Below are positions 45,857 through 54,760 of a stretch of DNA of 64,000 bases, one piece after another. The notes beneath the pieces were generated by a model that worked only from the letters and a program-made list of their open reading frames with translations, was not told the DNA's origin and searched no databases. This DNA is from Roseateles subflavus. Lineage in GTDB: Bacteria; Pseudomonadota; Gammaproteobacteria; Burkholderiales; Burkholderiaceae_C. Position numbers and translations under genes: made by a program. How positions within the stretch are numbered: position 1 is the stretch's first letter; every line of letters starts with the position of its first letter. The DNA lies in the NCBI RefSeq assembly GCF_030285365.1, contig NZ_JASVDS010000004.1, positions 1 to 64,000 on the forward strand, in the 5' to 3' direction.

Positions 45857-46971
45857 GCGCGCAATCGTTGACCCTGCCGCGCTGGATGGACCTGGTGCTG
45901 CTGCCCCTGTGGAATCTCGTGGTCGCGCTGGGCGTGGCCGCGCTCGTCGTGCTGGCCATCCACCAGAGCCCCGCGCAGACCTTCTCGGTGCTGGTCGAGG
46001 GCGCCCTGGGCAGCGGACGGGGCCTTGGCTACACGCTGTACTACACGACGACCTTCATCTTCACCGGCCTGGCCGTGGCCGTCGCCTTCCATGGCGGGCT
46101 CTTCAACATCGGCGGGGAAGGGCAGGCGACCTTCGGCGGCCTGGGCGTCGCGCTGCTGGCGCTGTGGCTCTCGCCCACGCTGCCCGCCGCCGTGATGCTG
46201 CCGCTGCTGGTGCTCGGCGCCGCGCTGTTCGGCGCGGCCTGGGCGGCGGTGCCGGCCTATCTGCAGGCCTGGCGCGGCAGCCACATCGTGATCACGACCA
46301 TCATGTTCAACTTCCTGGCCACGAGCTTGAACGTGTACCTGCTGGTCAACTGGCTGCGCCCCGCGGGTTCGATGTCGCCCGAGAGCCTGGAGTTCGCCGA
46401 CAGCGCCCGCATGCCCGCGCTGCACGCGCTGGCCGCGAAGGTCGGCCTTGAGTGGCCGTCGTCGCCCGTGAACCTGAGCCTCGTGCTCTCGCTGCTGGCC
46501 TGCGTCTTCGTGTGGTGGTTCCTGTGGAAGAGTCGCGCCGGCTACCGCCTGCGCGCGGTGGGGTCCGCGCCCGAGGCCGCGCACTACGCCGGCATCCGGC
46601 CGCGCCTGCAGGTGCTCGTGGCCATGGGCGTCTCCGGCGCGCTGGCCGGCCTGATGGCCATCAACGAGATCTCCGGCGTGCAGGGCAAGCTCACGCTCGA
46701 CTTCGTGGCCGGCGCCGGCTTCACCGGCATCGCCGTGTCGCTGATGGGGCGCAACCACCCCGTCGGCATCGTGATGGCCTCGCTGCTCTTCGGCGTGCTC
46801 TACCAGGGGGGGGTCGAGGTGTCCTTCGAGGTGCCCGGCTTCTCCCGCGAGATGGTCGTGACGGTGCAGGGCCTGATCGTGCTGTTCGCCGGCGCGATGG
46901 CCATGGTGTCGGCGCCCCTGTTTGCGCGGATCTACGCCGCCTTCAAGCGCAAGGAGGCCCAACATGGATGA
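45853..46971 (+). CDS. Nucleoside ABC transporter permease 1
   Basis: A 372-aa inner-membrane permease of the BPD_transp_2 family (NupB/YufP type) with about 9-10 transmembrane segments. FNIGGEGQATFGGLGVALLAL is the conserved GEGQ loop that contacts the ATPase. The C-terminal part has LDFVAGAGFTGIAVSLMGRNHPVG. It overlaps the ATPase gene by 4 bp and the second permease gene by 8 bp, indicating tight translational coupling. Confidence 0.92.
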   Translation: MSAQSLTLPRWMDLVLLPLWNLVVALGVAALVVLAIHQSPAQTFSVLVEGALGSGRGLGYTLYYTTTFIFTGLAVAVAFHGGLFNIGGEGQATFGGLGVALLALWLSPTLPAAVMLPLLVLGAALFGAAWAAVPAYLQAWRGSHIVITTIMFNFLATSLNVYLLVNWLRPAGSMSPESLEFADSARMPALHALAAKVGLEWPSSPVNLSLVLSLLACVFVWWFLWKSRAGYRLRAVGSAPEAAHYAGIRPRLQVLVAMGVSGALAGLMAINEISGVQGKLTLDFVAGAGFTGIAVSLMGRNHPVGIVMASLLFGVLYQGGVEVSFEVPGFSREMVVTVQGLIVLFAGAMAMVSAPLFARIYAAFKRKEAQHG

Positions 46972-47929
46972 AGTGCTGATCGGTTCGGTGATCGCCTCGA
47001 CGCTGCGCGTCACGACGCCGCTGCTGCTGGCCGCGCTGGCCGGCCTGCTGTCCGAGCGATCGGGCGTGGTCGACCTCGGCCTCGAGGGCAAGATGCTGTC
47101 CGCCGCCTTCGCCGCGGCAGCCGTGGGGGCCATGACCGGCTCCACGCTGCTGGCCGTGGGCGCCGCGCTGCTGGTGGCCTGCGCGTGGTCCCTGGTGCAT
47201 GGCTTCGCCTGCGTCAGCCACCGCGGTGACCAGGTCGTCTCGGGCGTGGCCATCAACATGGTGTCCGCCGGCCTGACCGTGGTGCTGGGCATCGCCTGGT
47301 TCGCGCAGGGCGGGCAGACGCCGCCGGTGTCGCCCGAGGTCCGCCTGCACGGCCTGGTGCCCGGCTTTGCCGAGCCGGCCGAAGGGCAGTGGTTCGCGTC
47401 CGTCCTTGGACACGGTCTGCTCAGCCACAACGGGCTCGTGTACGCGGCCTTCGCCCTGGTGTTCGCCGTCTGGTATTTCCTTGAGCGCACCCGGCCGGGT
47501 CTGCGCCTGCGCGCCGTGGGCGAGAACCCCGCGATGGTGGAGGCCGCGGGCGTGTCGGTGAAGGGCCTGCGCTACGGCGCGCTGGTGCTCAACGGCCTGC
47601 TGTGCGGCCTGGCCGGCTGCTACCTGACGCTGGCCCAGAACGCCTCCTTCGCGCCCAACATGACCGCCGGCCGCGGCTACATCGCCCTGGCCGCGATGAT
47701 CTTCGGCAAGTGGAAGCCGCTGCCTACCGCGGCAGCTTGTCTGCTGTTCGGATTCCTCGATGCTGTGGCCATCCGCCTGCAGGGCGTGAAGCTGCCGGGC
47801 ATCGGCGAGGTGCCGGTGCAGGCCATCCAGGCCTTGCCCTACCTGCTGACCGTGATCCTGCTGGCCGGCTTCATCGGCCAGGCCCTGGCGCCCAAGGCGC
47901 TGGGCCGTCCCTACGTCAAAGAACGCTGA
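46964..47929 (+). CDS. Nucleoside ABC transporter permease 2
   Basis: A 321-aa permease that pairs with the preceding one. VVDLGLEGKMLSAAFAAAA is the EGK form of the coupling loop, and MTAGRGYIALAAMIFGKWKP is the second conserved region. Its ATG lies inside the end of the previous gene (8-bp overlap). Cytidine deaminase follows 43 bp later on the same message. Confidence 0.92.
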   Translation: MDEVLIGSVIASTLRVTTPLLLAALAGLLSERSGVVDLGLEGKMLSAAFAAAAVGAMTGSTLLAVGAALLVACAWSLVHGFACVSHRGDQVVSGVAINMVSAGLTVVLGIAWFAQGGQTPPVSPEVRLHGLVPGFAEPAEGQWFASVLGHGLLSHNGLVYAAFALVFAVWYFLERTRPGLRLRAVGENPAMVEAAGVSVKGLRYGALVLNGLLCGLAGCYLTLAQNASFAPNMTAGRGYIALAAMIFGKWKPLPTAAACLLFGFLDAVAIRLQGVKLPGIGEVPVQAIQALPYLLTVILLAGFIGQALAPKALGRPYVKER

Positions 47930-47972
47930 GGGCGGGGCGCCATGCCCCGTCCCTGCACTGGAAGGAAAGTCC

Positions 47973-48389
47973 ATGCTGCCCCTGAACGACGCGCTGCTGC
48001 AGCAACTGCTGTCTGCCGCCGCCGGCGCCCGGACCCACTCGCATGCGCCGTACTCGAAGTACGCCGTCGGCGCCGCGGTGCTCGATGAGCACGGTCGTGT
48101 GCACGCGGGCTGCAACATCGAGAACGCCGCCTACCCGCAAAGCTGGTGTGCCGAGACCACGGCGCTCGGCGCCATGGTCATGGCCGGCGGCCGCCAGGCC
48201 CGGGCGGCGCTGGTGATGGGCCCCGGCCCCGAGATCATCACGCCCTGCGGCGGCTGCCGCCAGAAGCTGCGCGAATTCAATGACGGCGATCTGATCGTGA
48301 TCGCCGCGGACCCGACGGGCATCAAGGCCCACTGGACGCTGGAGCAGCTGCTGCCTGCCAGCTTCGGCCCCGCCCATCTGAAGTTCTGA
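47973..48389 (+). CDS. cdd: Cytidine deaminase
   Basis: A 138-aa zinc enzyme that converts cytidine and deoxycytidine to uridine and deoxyuridine. The zinc and catalytic residues are C59-A-E61 (WCAETTA) and C92/C95 (PCGGCRQKL), the tetrameric three-Cys type. GGAAGGAAAG upstream is a good ribosome-binding site. It feeds pyrimidine nucleosides entering through the ABC transporter to a phosphorylase. Confidence 0.95.
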   Translation: MLPLNDALLQQLLSAAAGARTHSHAPYSKYAVGAAVLDEHGRVHAGCNIENAAYPQSWCAETTALGAMVMAGGRQARAALVMGPGPEIITPCGGCRQKLREFNDGDLIVIAADPTGIKAHWTLEQLLPASFGPAHLKF

Positions 48390-48430
48390 GCGCCCGTCGC
48401 GCCAGAGCACACGACACACGGAGAAGAACC

Positions 48431-49276
48431 ATGATCGACCGCAATACCCTCAATCCCAAGATCGACGCCAGCGTCGCCACGCTGCAGGCCCGCTTCGGCG
48501 CCGCGCCCGAAGTGGCCGTGGTGCTGGGCTCCGGCTGGGCCGGTGCCGTGGACCAGGTGCAGGGCGCCCAGCACCTGTCCTATGCCGAGCTGCCGGCCTT
48601 CCCGCAGCCCAAGGTCGAGGGGCATGTGAACGAGGTCGTCGTCGGCACCATGGGCGCGCAGCGCGTCATCATGCTGCGCGGCCGCGCCCACACCTACGAA
48701 AGCGGCGACTGCACCGGCATGGCCGGCGCACTGCGCAGCCTCAAGGCCTGGGGCGTGAAGGTGCTGGTGCAGACCAACGCCTCCGGCTCGCTGCGCCCGC
48801 ACATGCCGCCGGGCAGCCTGATGCTGATCTCGGACCACATCAACGCCCCGCAGCGTTCGCCCATCGTCGGCGAGCCCGGCAGCGAGCGCTTCGTGGACAT
48901 GAGCGCCGCCTATGACGCCGAGCTGCGCCAGCACGCCAAGGCCGTGGCCAAGGCCGAGAACCTGATCGTGGGCGAGGGCGTGTACTGCTGGGCCCTGGGC
49001 CCGCAGTTCGAGACGCCGGCCGAGATCCGCATGTTCGCCGCCTGGGGCGCCGACGCCGTGGGCATGAGCACCGTGCCCGAGACCATCCTCGCCCGCCACG
49101 CCGGCCTGCGCGTCATGGGCCTGGCCCTGATGACCAATATGGCCGCCGGCCTGTCCGACGAGGCCCTGACGCACGCGCTGACGCTGCAGCAGGCCCAGGC
49201 GTCCGGCGCCCGCGCCGCGGCCTACCTGGCCCAGGTGATCGCCGGCATGGCCGAGCTCGACTCGCTCAAGGCCTGA
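48431..49276 (+). CDS. Purine nucleoside phosphorylase (trimeric PNP type)
   Basis: A 281-aa enzyme that splits purine nucleosides with phosphate into base and (deoxy)ribose 1-phosphate. VVLGSGWAG begins the phosphate site, KVEGHVNEV follows, and GPQFETPAEIRM with VGMSTVPETILARH forms the base site. These are hallmarks of the PNP/MTAP family 2 (PunA/XapA), not of hexameric DeoD. Ribosome-binding site GGAGAAGAACC precedes the ATG. Exact base preference (inosine, guanosine, xanthosine) is not readable. Confidence 0.93.
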   Translation: MIDRNTLNPKIDASVATLQARFGAAPEVAVVLGSGWAGAVDQVQGAQHLSYAELPAFPQPKVEGHVNEVVVGTMGAQRVIMLRGRAHTYESGDCTGMAGALRSLKAWGVKVLVQTNASGSLRPHMPPGSLMLISDHINAPQRSPIVGEPGSERFVDMSAAYDAELRQHAKAVAKAENLIVGEGVYCWALGPQFETPAEIRMFAAWGADAVGMSTVPETILARHAGLRVMGLALMTNMAAGLSDEALTHALTLQQAQASGARAAAYLAQVIAGMAELDSLKA

Positions 49277-49317
49277 GCCACACAGAGGGCGGCCTGGGGT
49301 CGCCCAGGGAGAACCGC

Positions 49318-50097
49318 ATGACAACGACAACCGACCGTCTGGACCTGCAGCTGGCCGCGCGCCTGGCCCTGCAGTGCCTGGACCTGACCAGCCTCAACGA
49401 CGCAGACACCGCCGCCGACGTGACGGCGCTGTGCGAGCGCGCCCAGACCGCCTTCGGCCCCGTGGCCGCCGTGTGCGTGTGGCCGCGCTTCGTGGCGCAG
49501 GCGCGCTCGATGCTGCCGCCCGAGATCAAGGTCGCCGCCGTGGCCGATTTCCCGGACGGTGCGCTCGACCTCGCCCGCGCCATCGCCGACATCGAGACCA
49601 TTGCGCAAGCCGGTGGCGACGAGGTCGACGTGGTGCTGCCCTGGCGCGCCCTGCAGGCCGGACAGCGCAGTGAGGTGGAGGAGTTCCTCGCCGAGGTGCG
49701 CCACGCCAGCCGCCCGCTGACGCTCAAGGTCATCATCGAGTCCGGCGAGCTGGCCGACCCCGAGCTGATCGCCGAGGCGACGCGCCTGTCCCTGGCTGCG
49801 GGGGCCGACTTCGTCAAGACCAGCACGGGCAAGACGCCCGTCTCCGCCACGCCCGAGGCCGCCCGCGTGATGCTGCGCGAGATCGCGGCATCGGGCATGG
49901 CCGCGGCCGGCTTCAAGGCCTCGGGCGGCATCCGCTCCGTGGCCGACGCGCAGGCCTATCTGCAGCAGGCGGCCGATGTCCTCGGCGCCGACGCCCTGCA
50001 GCCGCGCCGCTTCCGCTTCGGCGCCAGCGGCCTGCTCAAGGACATCGAGGCCGTGCTGTCCGGCCAGGCCTCGCAGGCCGTCACCTCCGTCTACTGA
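49318..50097 (+). CDS. deoC: Deoxyribose-phosphate aldolase
   Basis: A 259-aa class I aldolase that cleaves deoxyribose 5-phosphate to glyceraldehyde 3-phosphate and acetaldehyde. The Schiff-base Lys is K167 in DFVKTSTGK; K200 in GFKASGGIR is the proton relay. Length and motifs match the E. coli-type enzyme. It lies between PNP and thymidine phosphorylase in the catabolic operon. The phosphopentomutase needed to supply its substrate (DeoB) is not in this operon. Confidence 0.95.
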   Translation: MTTTTDRLDLQLAARLALQCLDLTSLNDADTAADVTALCERAQTAFGPVAAVCVWPRFVAQARSMLPPEIKVAAVADFPDGALDLARAIADIETIAQAGGDEVDVVLPWRALQAGQRSEVEEFLAEVRHASRPLTLKVIIESGELADPELIAEATRLSLAAGADFVKTSTGKTPVSATPEAARVMLREIAASGMAAAGFKASGGIRSVADAQAYLQQAADVLGADALQPRRFRFGASGLLKDIEAVLSGQASQAVTSVY

Positions 50098-50106
50098 ATC
50101 CCGACC

Positions 50107-51423
50107 ATGCTCGCCCAAGAAATCATCCGCGCCAAGCGCGACGGCCACGCCCTTGACGAGGCCCAGATCCAGTCCTTCGTGAAGGGCCTCACCGACGGCA
50201 GCTGGAGCGAGGGCCAGGTGGCCGCGCTGGGCATGGCCGTGTTCCTGCGCGGCATGGGCCGCGAGGAGGCCGTGCACCTGACCCGCGCCATGATGCACTC
50301 GGGCCGCGTGATGCAGTGGCACGACATGCCGGGTCCGGTGCTGGACAAGCACTCCAGCGGCGGCGTGGGCGACAAGGTCAGCCTGATGCTGGCGCCCATG
50401 GTCGCGGCCTGCGGCGGCTATGTGCCGATGATCGCCGGGCGCGGCCTCGGCCACACGGGCGGCACGGTGGACAAGCTCGAAGCCATCCCCGGCTACACGA
50501 CCACGCCCGACCCGGCCCGCTTCGACCGCATCGTGCGGGAGCTGGGCTGCGCCATCATCGGCCAGACCGGCGACCTCGCCCCGGCCGACAAGCGCTTCTA
50601 CGCCACGCGTGACGTCACGGCCACGGTCGAGAGCGTGCCGCTGATCACCGCCTCGATCCTGTCCAAGAAGCTCGCGGCGGGCCTGCAGGGCCTGTCCATG
50701 GACATCAAGTGCGGCAACGGCGCCTTCGCCAGCACGCCCGCCTTTGCGCGGGAGCTGGCCGAGAGCATCGTGGCCGTGGCCGGCGGCGCCGGCCTCAAGA
50801 CCCGGGCGCTCATCACCGACATGAACGAGGTGCTGGGCGACGAGGTGGGCAATGCGCTCGAGATCGCCGAGACCATCGCCTACCTGAAGGGCGAGCGCCA
50901 GGAGCCGCGTCTGCATGAGGTGACGCTCGCGCTGGCGGCCGAGATGCTGGTGATCGGCGGCCTGGCGGCCGACACCGCCGCCGCCCGTGCCCGTCTGCAG
51001 CAGGCCCTGGACAGCGGCGCCGCCGCCGAGAAGTTCGCGCAGATGGTCGTGGCCCTGGGTGGCCCGGCCGACCTGATGGAGCGCCCGCAGGCCTACCTGC
51101 CGGCCGCGCCCGTGATCCGCGCCATCCCCGCGCCGCGCGCCGGCGTGCTGTCGACCATGAAGACCCGCGACATCGGCCTGCTGATCGTCGAGATGGGCGG
51201 CGGCCGCCGCGTGGCCAGCGATGCCATCGACTTCCGCGTGGGCCTCTCCGGCGTCCGCCATGTGGGCGCGTCGCTCGCCGCGGGCGAGCCGCTGGCCCTG
51301 GTGCATGCGGCCGACGAGGCCCAGGCCGAGCGCGTGATCGCGGCCTACCAGGCGGCCGTCACCCTGGCCGAGCCGGGCACCGCCGTGACGCCGGCACCCA
51401 TCGTGATGGAGGTGATCGGCTGA
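50107..51423 (+). CDS. deoA: Thymidine phosphorylase
   Basis: A 438-aa pyrimidine nucleoside phosphorylase that splits thymidine and deoxyuridine to base and deoxyribose 1-phosphate. [13 protein letters not shown] is the phosphate loop, and [21 protein letters not shown] is the family signature. It begins 9 bp after deoC. Last gene of the nucleoside operon; trmB follows 74 bp later. Confidence 0.95.
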   Translation: MLAQEIIRAKRDGHALDEAQIQSFVKGLTDGSWSEGQVAALGMAVFLRGMGREEAVHLTRAMMHSGRVMQWHDMPGPVLDKHSSGGVGDKVSLMLAPMVAACGGYVPMIAGRGLGHTGGTVDKLEAIPGYTTTPDPARFDRIVRELGCAIIGQTGDLAPADKRFYATRDVTATVESVPLITASILSKKLAAGLQGLSMDIKCGNGAFASTPAFARELAESIVAVAGGAGLKTRALITDMNEVLGDEVGNALEIAETIAYLKGERQEPRLHEVTLALAAEMLVIGGLAADTAAARARLQQALDSGAAAEKFAQMVVALGGPADLMERPQAYLPAAPVIRAIPAPRAGVLSTMKTRDIGLLIVEMGGGRRVASDAIDFRVGLSGVRHVGASLAAGEPLALVHAADEAQAERVIAAYQAAVTLAEPGTAVTPAPIVMEVIG

Positions 51424-51497
51424 CAGCATCGGCGGATCGAAGCAGGGCGAACGGGCAGGGCGCCGGTAAAATCCCGGCCCTTCGCCCGGAAATTCCC

Positions 51498-52232
51498 ATG
51501 ACCACGCCGCCTGACCTCACGCCCCCCGATTCCCCAGACGCCACCGCCGCCGACGGCGAGGCCCCGCGCCGCGCCATCAAGAGCTTCGTCGTGCGCGCCG
51601 GCCGCATGGGCACGGGCCAGATCAAGGCCCTGGCCGAGCTGGGCCCGCGCTACGTGCTGCCCTACCAGCCGGCCACGCCCCTGAACTACGAGGCCGTCTT
51701 CGGCCGCCGGGCGCCCGTGGTGCTGGAGATCGGCTTCGGCATGGGCGGCGCCACCGCCCAGATCGCAAAGACCCTGGCCGACCACGACTTCATCGGCTGC
51801 GAGGTGCACGAGCCCGGCGTGGGGGCGCTGCTCAAGCTGATCGGCGAAGAGGGCATCCCCAACATCCGCATCTTCCAGCACGACGCCGTCGAGGTGCTGG
51901 AGCAGATGATTCCCAAGGCCAGCCTGGCCGGCATCCACATCTTCTTCCCCGACCCCTGGCACAAGAAGCGCCACAACAAGCGCCGCCTGATCCAGACGCC
52001 CTTCGTGGCCAAGCTGATCGAGCACCTGGCGCCGGGCGGCTACCTGCACTGCGCGACCGACTGGCAGCCCTATGCCGAGCAGATGCTGGAGGTGCTCAGC
52101 GCCGAGCCGCTGCTGCAGAACACGGCCGAGGGCTATGCCGAGAAGCCGGCCTACCGCCCCCTCACCAAGTTCGAGAACCGGGGCCTGAAGCTGGGCCATG
52201 GCGTCTGGGACCTGGTCTTCAAGAAGCGCTGA
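51498..52232 (+). CDS. trmB: tRNA (guanine-N7-)-methyltransferase
   Basis: A 244-aa SAM-dependent enzyme that methylates G46 in tRNA variable loops. [13 protein letters not shown] is the SAM-binding motif [22 protein letters not shown] the catalytic family motif, and [19 protein letters not shown] the conserved C-terminus. The first ~30 residues are Pro/Asp/Ala-rich and probably disordered. It is followed by coaBC and dut in the same direction. Confidence 0.96.
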   Translation: MTTPPDLTPPDSPDATAADGEAPRRAIKSFVVRAGRMGTGQIKALAELGPRYVLPYQPATPLNYEAVFGRRAPVVLEIGFGMGGATAQIAKTLADHDFIGCEVHEPGVGALLKLIGEEGIPNIRIFQHDAVEVLEQMIPKASLAGIHIFFPDPWHKKRHNKRRLIQTPFVAKLIEHLAPGGYLHCATDWQPYAEQMLEVLSAEPLLQNTAEGYAEKPAYRPLTKFENRGLKLGHGVWDLVFKKR

Positions 52233-52268
52233 GGCGCCGCGGCGCCCCGGCTGGTAGAGTCCCCGCTC

Positions 52269-53477
52269 ATGTCTGACGCACTCCAACTTGCCGGCAAGCA
52301 CGTGCTGCTGGCGCTCTCCGGTGGCGTGGCCTGCTACAAGGTCGCCGAGCTCACCCGCCTGCTCGTGAAGGCCGGCGCCACCGTGCAGGTGATGATGAGC
52401 GAGGCCGCCGAGGCCTTCATCACGCCCGTCACGATGCAGGCGCTCTCGAACCGGCCGGTCTACACCAGCCAGTGGGACGCCCGCGAGCCCAACAACATGG
52501 CGCACATCAACCTCAGCCGCGAGGCCGACGTGATGCTGCTCGCGCCCGCCAGCGCCGACATGATCGCCCGCCTGGTGCAGGGCCGCGCGGACGAGCTGGT
52601 CTCGCTCACCGCGCTGGCCCGCCCGCGCGAGCGCTGCGGCCTGCTGGTCGCGCCCGCCATGAACCGCGAGATGTGGACCCACCCCGCCACGCAGCGCAAC
52701 ATCGCGCTGCTGCAGGCTGACGGCGCCCAGGTGCTGGGCCCCGGCCACGGCGACCAGGCCTGTGGCGAGGTGGGGGACGGCCGCATGCTCGAGCCCCAGC
52801 AGCTGCTGGACGCCGTCATCGCGCACTTCCAGCCCAAGCTGCTGCAGGGCCGCCGCCTCTTGATCACCGCCGGCCCGACCTTTGAGGCCATCGACCCGGT
52901 GCGCGGCATCACGAACCTCTCGAGCGGCAAGATGGGCTTTGCCATCGCCCGCGCGGCGGCCGAAGCGGGCGCCGAGGTCACGCTGATCGCCGGCCCCGTG
53001 CACCTGCCCACGCCGGTGGGCGTGCGCCGCATCGACGTCACCAGCGCCCAGCAGATGCTGGAGGCCGTGCTGCCGCGCGCGCCGCAGCATGAAGTCTTCG
53101 TGGCCACGGCCGCCGTGGCCGACTGGCGTCCCGCGCAGCTCAACGAGCACAAGATCAAGAAGGACGGCAAGAAGAGCGCGCCCACCTTCGAGCTGACCGA
53201 GAACGCCGACATCCTCGCCACCGTGGCCGCCTTGCCCGATGCGCCGTACTGCGTGGGCTTCGCCGCCGAGAGCCAGGATCTCGTCAAGCACGCCCGCGAG
53301 AAGCTGCTGCGCAAGAAGCTGCCGCTCGTCGTGGGCAATCTCGGCCCGGCCACCTTCGGCAAGGACGACAACAGCCTCGTGCTGGTCGAGGCCGATCGCG
53401 AGACCGAGCTCCCGCGCGCCGGCAAGCTCACGCTCGCCCGCCAGCTGGTGGCCGAAATCGCCCGCCGCCTCGGCTGA
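52269..53477 (+). CDS. coaBC: Bifunctional phosphopantothenoylcysteine decarboxylase / phosphopantothenate-cysteine ligase
   Basis: A 402-aa coenzyme A biosynthesis enzyme. The N-terminal CoaC flavoprotein domain (~1-185) has LALSGGVACYKVAELTRLL, the catalytic His in NNMAHINLS and the PAMNREMW motif. The C-terminal CoaB domain (~190-402) has ITAGPTFEAIDPVRGITNLSSGKMG and the flexible KIKKDGKK loop. It is full length. The neighbour dut is the classic coaBC-dut pairing of proteobacteria. Confidence 0.97.
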   Translation: MSDALQLAGKHVLLALSGGVACYKVAELTRLLVKAGATVQVMMSEAAEAFITPVTMQALSNRPVYTSQWDAREPNNMAHINLSREADVMLLAPASADMIARLVQGRADELVSLTALARPRERCGLLVAPAMNREMWTHPATQRNIALLQADGAQVLGPGHGDQACGEVGDGRMLEPQQLLDAVIAHFQPKLLQGRRLLITAGPTFEAIDPVRGITNLSSGKMGFAIARAAAEAGAEVTLIAGPVHLPTPVGVRRIDVTSAQQMLEAVLPRAPQHEVFVATAAVADWRPAQLNEHKIKKDGKKSAPTFELTENADILATVAALPDAPYCVGFAAESQDLVKHAREKLLRKKLPLVVGNLGPATFGKDDNSLVLVEADRETELPRAGKLTLARQLVAEIARRLG

Positions 53478-53490
53478 TTCCGCCCCCTGC

Positions 53491-53516
53491 GGGTCAGGTG
53501 GCAAGACCTGACCCCG
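53491..53516 (+). repeat. Perfect hairpin containing the GGCAAGACCTGACCCCG motif
   Basis: GGGTCAGGT-GGCAAG-ACCTGACCC is a perfect 9-bp inverted repeat between coaBC and dut. Its right half is the 17-bp word shared with 44204-44220. There is no T-run after it, so it is a repeat-type hairpin and not an obvious terminator. Confidence 0.7.
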
Positions 53517-53539
53517 TCTGAACCTCTCTATCGATTCCC

Positions 53540-53989
53540 ATGAGCACCATCGATCTCAAAGTCCTCGACGCCCGCATGGCCGAGCAGCTGCCCGCCTACG
53601 CCACCCCCGGCTCGGCCGGCCTGGACCTGCGCGCCTGCCTGGACGCCGCCGTGACCCTGGAGCCCGGCCAGACCGTGCTGGTGCCCACCGGCCTGGCCAT
53701 CCACATCGCCGACCCCGGCCTGGCGGCCGTGATCCTGCCGCGTTCGGGCCTGGGCCACAAGCACGGCGTCGTGCTGGGCAATCTCGTGGGCCTGATCGAC
53801 TCTGACTACCAGGGCCAGCTCATGGTGAGCGTGTGGAATCGCAGCCAGACCGCCTTCGTGATCCAGCCGATGGAGCGCATCGCCCAGCTGGTGATCGTGC
53901 CGGTGGTGCAGGCGCAGTTCCGCGTGGTGGACGAATTTGGAGCGAGTGATCGCGGCGAGGGTGGGTTTGGGTCGACGGGGAAGCACTGA
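53540..53989 (+). CDS. dut: Deoxyuridine 5'-triphosphate nucleotidohydrolase
   Basis: A 149-aa trimeric dUTPase that hydrolyses dUTP to dUMP, keeping uracil out of DNA. All five motifs are visible: [46 protein letters not shown] and the C-terminal [16 protein letters not shown], whose Phe and Gly-rich arm close over the substrate. A partial, inverted, diverged copy of its 3' end lies 0.8 kb downstream (54759-54850). Confidence 0.97.
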   Translation: MSTIDLKVLDARMAEQLPAYATPGSAGLDLRACLDAAVTLEPGQTVLVPTGLAIHIADPGLAAVILPRSGLGHKHGVVLGNLVGLIDSDYQGQLMVSVWNRSQTAFVIQPMERIAQLVIVPVVQAQFRVVDEFGASDRGEGGFGSTGKH

Positions 53990-54366
53990 GGGGGTGGGCT
54001 GACCTTTGGCCGATGGCGCCGGGGTGCGGTCATGCTCAGTGATCCCCGCTTGCGACTGCCTACGGTGGTAAGAGCCGTCATCCGTGAACGGCAGCTACGC
54101 GGCAAACAGCGTAGTCGCTTGTCAGGGGCTCGGCTGTCGGGCCGAAGGCGGGGCATTTCCACCGTTGCGCAGGGCTTGAGCGGCCGGCAGAGTTGTGGCG
54201 ATGGATGCCGCTTTCCGCATCAATTTAATGGCCGTGAGTTCCTGCATTTCGGCCGACTTTTCTTTGGCGCACAAGGACTTATCGTGATCCCTATTTGCTT
54301 GGTTAAACAGCATTCGCCGGCGTTATCCGGCACTACCTGCTGGCTAAACTAGTAGTTAGAGGGCTT
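53990..54366. other. Lower-GC accessory spacer after dut
   Basis: About 380 bp with no supported gene. GC content falls from ~70% toward 50% between about 54200 and 54366 (for example CATCAATTTAATGGCC and TGGTTAAACAGC). Weak frames exist on both strands (54032-54352 plus; 54122-54313 minus), but neither has a convincing start or composition. The sequence reads like foreign or rearranged DNA inserted between dut and the operon beyond. Confidence 0.5.
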
Positions 54367-54675
54367 ATGCACGTCACTGCTACTTCCCTTGCAGAACTGC
54401 TTCAGCAAGTGCTGGACGGCGAAGCTCCAATCGACGCTGTTCTTGAGAGAGACGAGAACTTCGAGGGTGCGCTGGCCGGGTGCTTTCATGGCTTGCAGCA
54501 TTTCGCCGCTGACATGGACATTCGGGAGAAGGACGCGGGCTTTAGGGAAATGCAGGAAGGCGAAATGCGCAAGCTCATCGCGCTGCTCAGGTTCGGGGCG
54601 AATCGTGCCGCGCTGGAGAAGATCCACTTTCTGGGAGTTTCAAGTGGCCGCGCCTTCGACGCGGTAGAGCGGTAG
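54367..54675 (+). CDS. Hypothetical protein (102 aa) in a lower-GC patch
   Basis: A complete small ORF, MHVTATSLAELLQQVLDGE to SSGRAFDAVER. It is acidic and predicted helical, with segments such as QVLDGEAPIDAVLERDENFEGAL and REMQEGEMRKLIALLRFG. I do not recognise the family. Its GC content (~57%) is well below its neighbours, and its stop codon overlaps the perfect inverted repeat at 54674. It lies between dut and dut's inverted fragment, so it was probably brought in with that rearrangement. Upstream TTAGAGGGC is only a weak ribosome-binding site. It is supported by length, an intact frame and a coding-like amino-acid mix; whether it is expressed is unknown. Confidence 0.5.
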   Translation: MHVTATSLAELLQQVLDGEAPIDAVLERDENFEGALAGCFHGLQHFAADMDIREKDAGFREMQEGEMRKLIALLRFGANRAALEKIHFLGVSSGRAFDAVER

Positions 54676-54721
54676 GGTCAGGCCTTAAACCTTAAGCCCT
54701 TCATGTTTAAGGCCTGACCCT
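54674..54721. repeat. Perfect 17-bp inverted repeat with 14-nt loop
   Basis: AGGGTCAGGCCTTAAAC (54674-54690) and GTTTAAGGCCTGACCCT (54705-54721) are perfectly complementary. The outer AGGGTCAGG matches the GGGTCAGG of the hairpin at 53491, so both may belong to one family of REP-like elements; the GGGTCAGG...CCTGACCC ends resemble words seen near REP-associated transposase genes. No transposase gene is nearby. Confidence 0.85.
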
Positions 54722-54760
54722 GCACCCCTCCCCTGCACCCCTTGTGACCCTGCACCCCTC
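54717..54760. repeat. Short tandem CCTGCACCCCT repeats
   Basis: CCTGCACCCCTC, CCTGCACCCCTT and CCTGCACCCCTC follow each other with short spacers, between the 17-bp inverted repeat and the dut fragment. They mark the junction of the rearranged region. Confidence 0.7.

Noticed and set aside
54338-54366. Possible integron attC-like boundary (GTTAGAGGG just before the small ORF)
   Set aside because: The core does not match GTTRRRY, no inverse core or attC fold could be paired with it, and no integrase is present.
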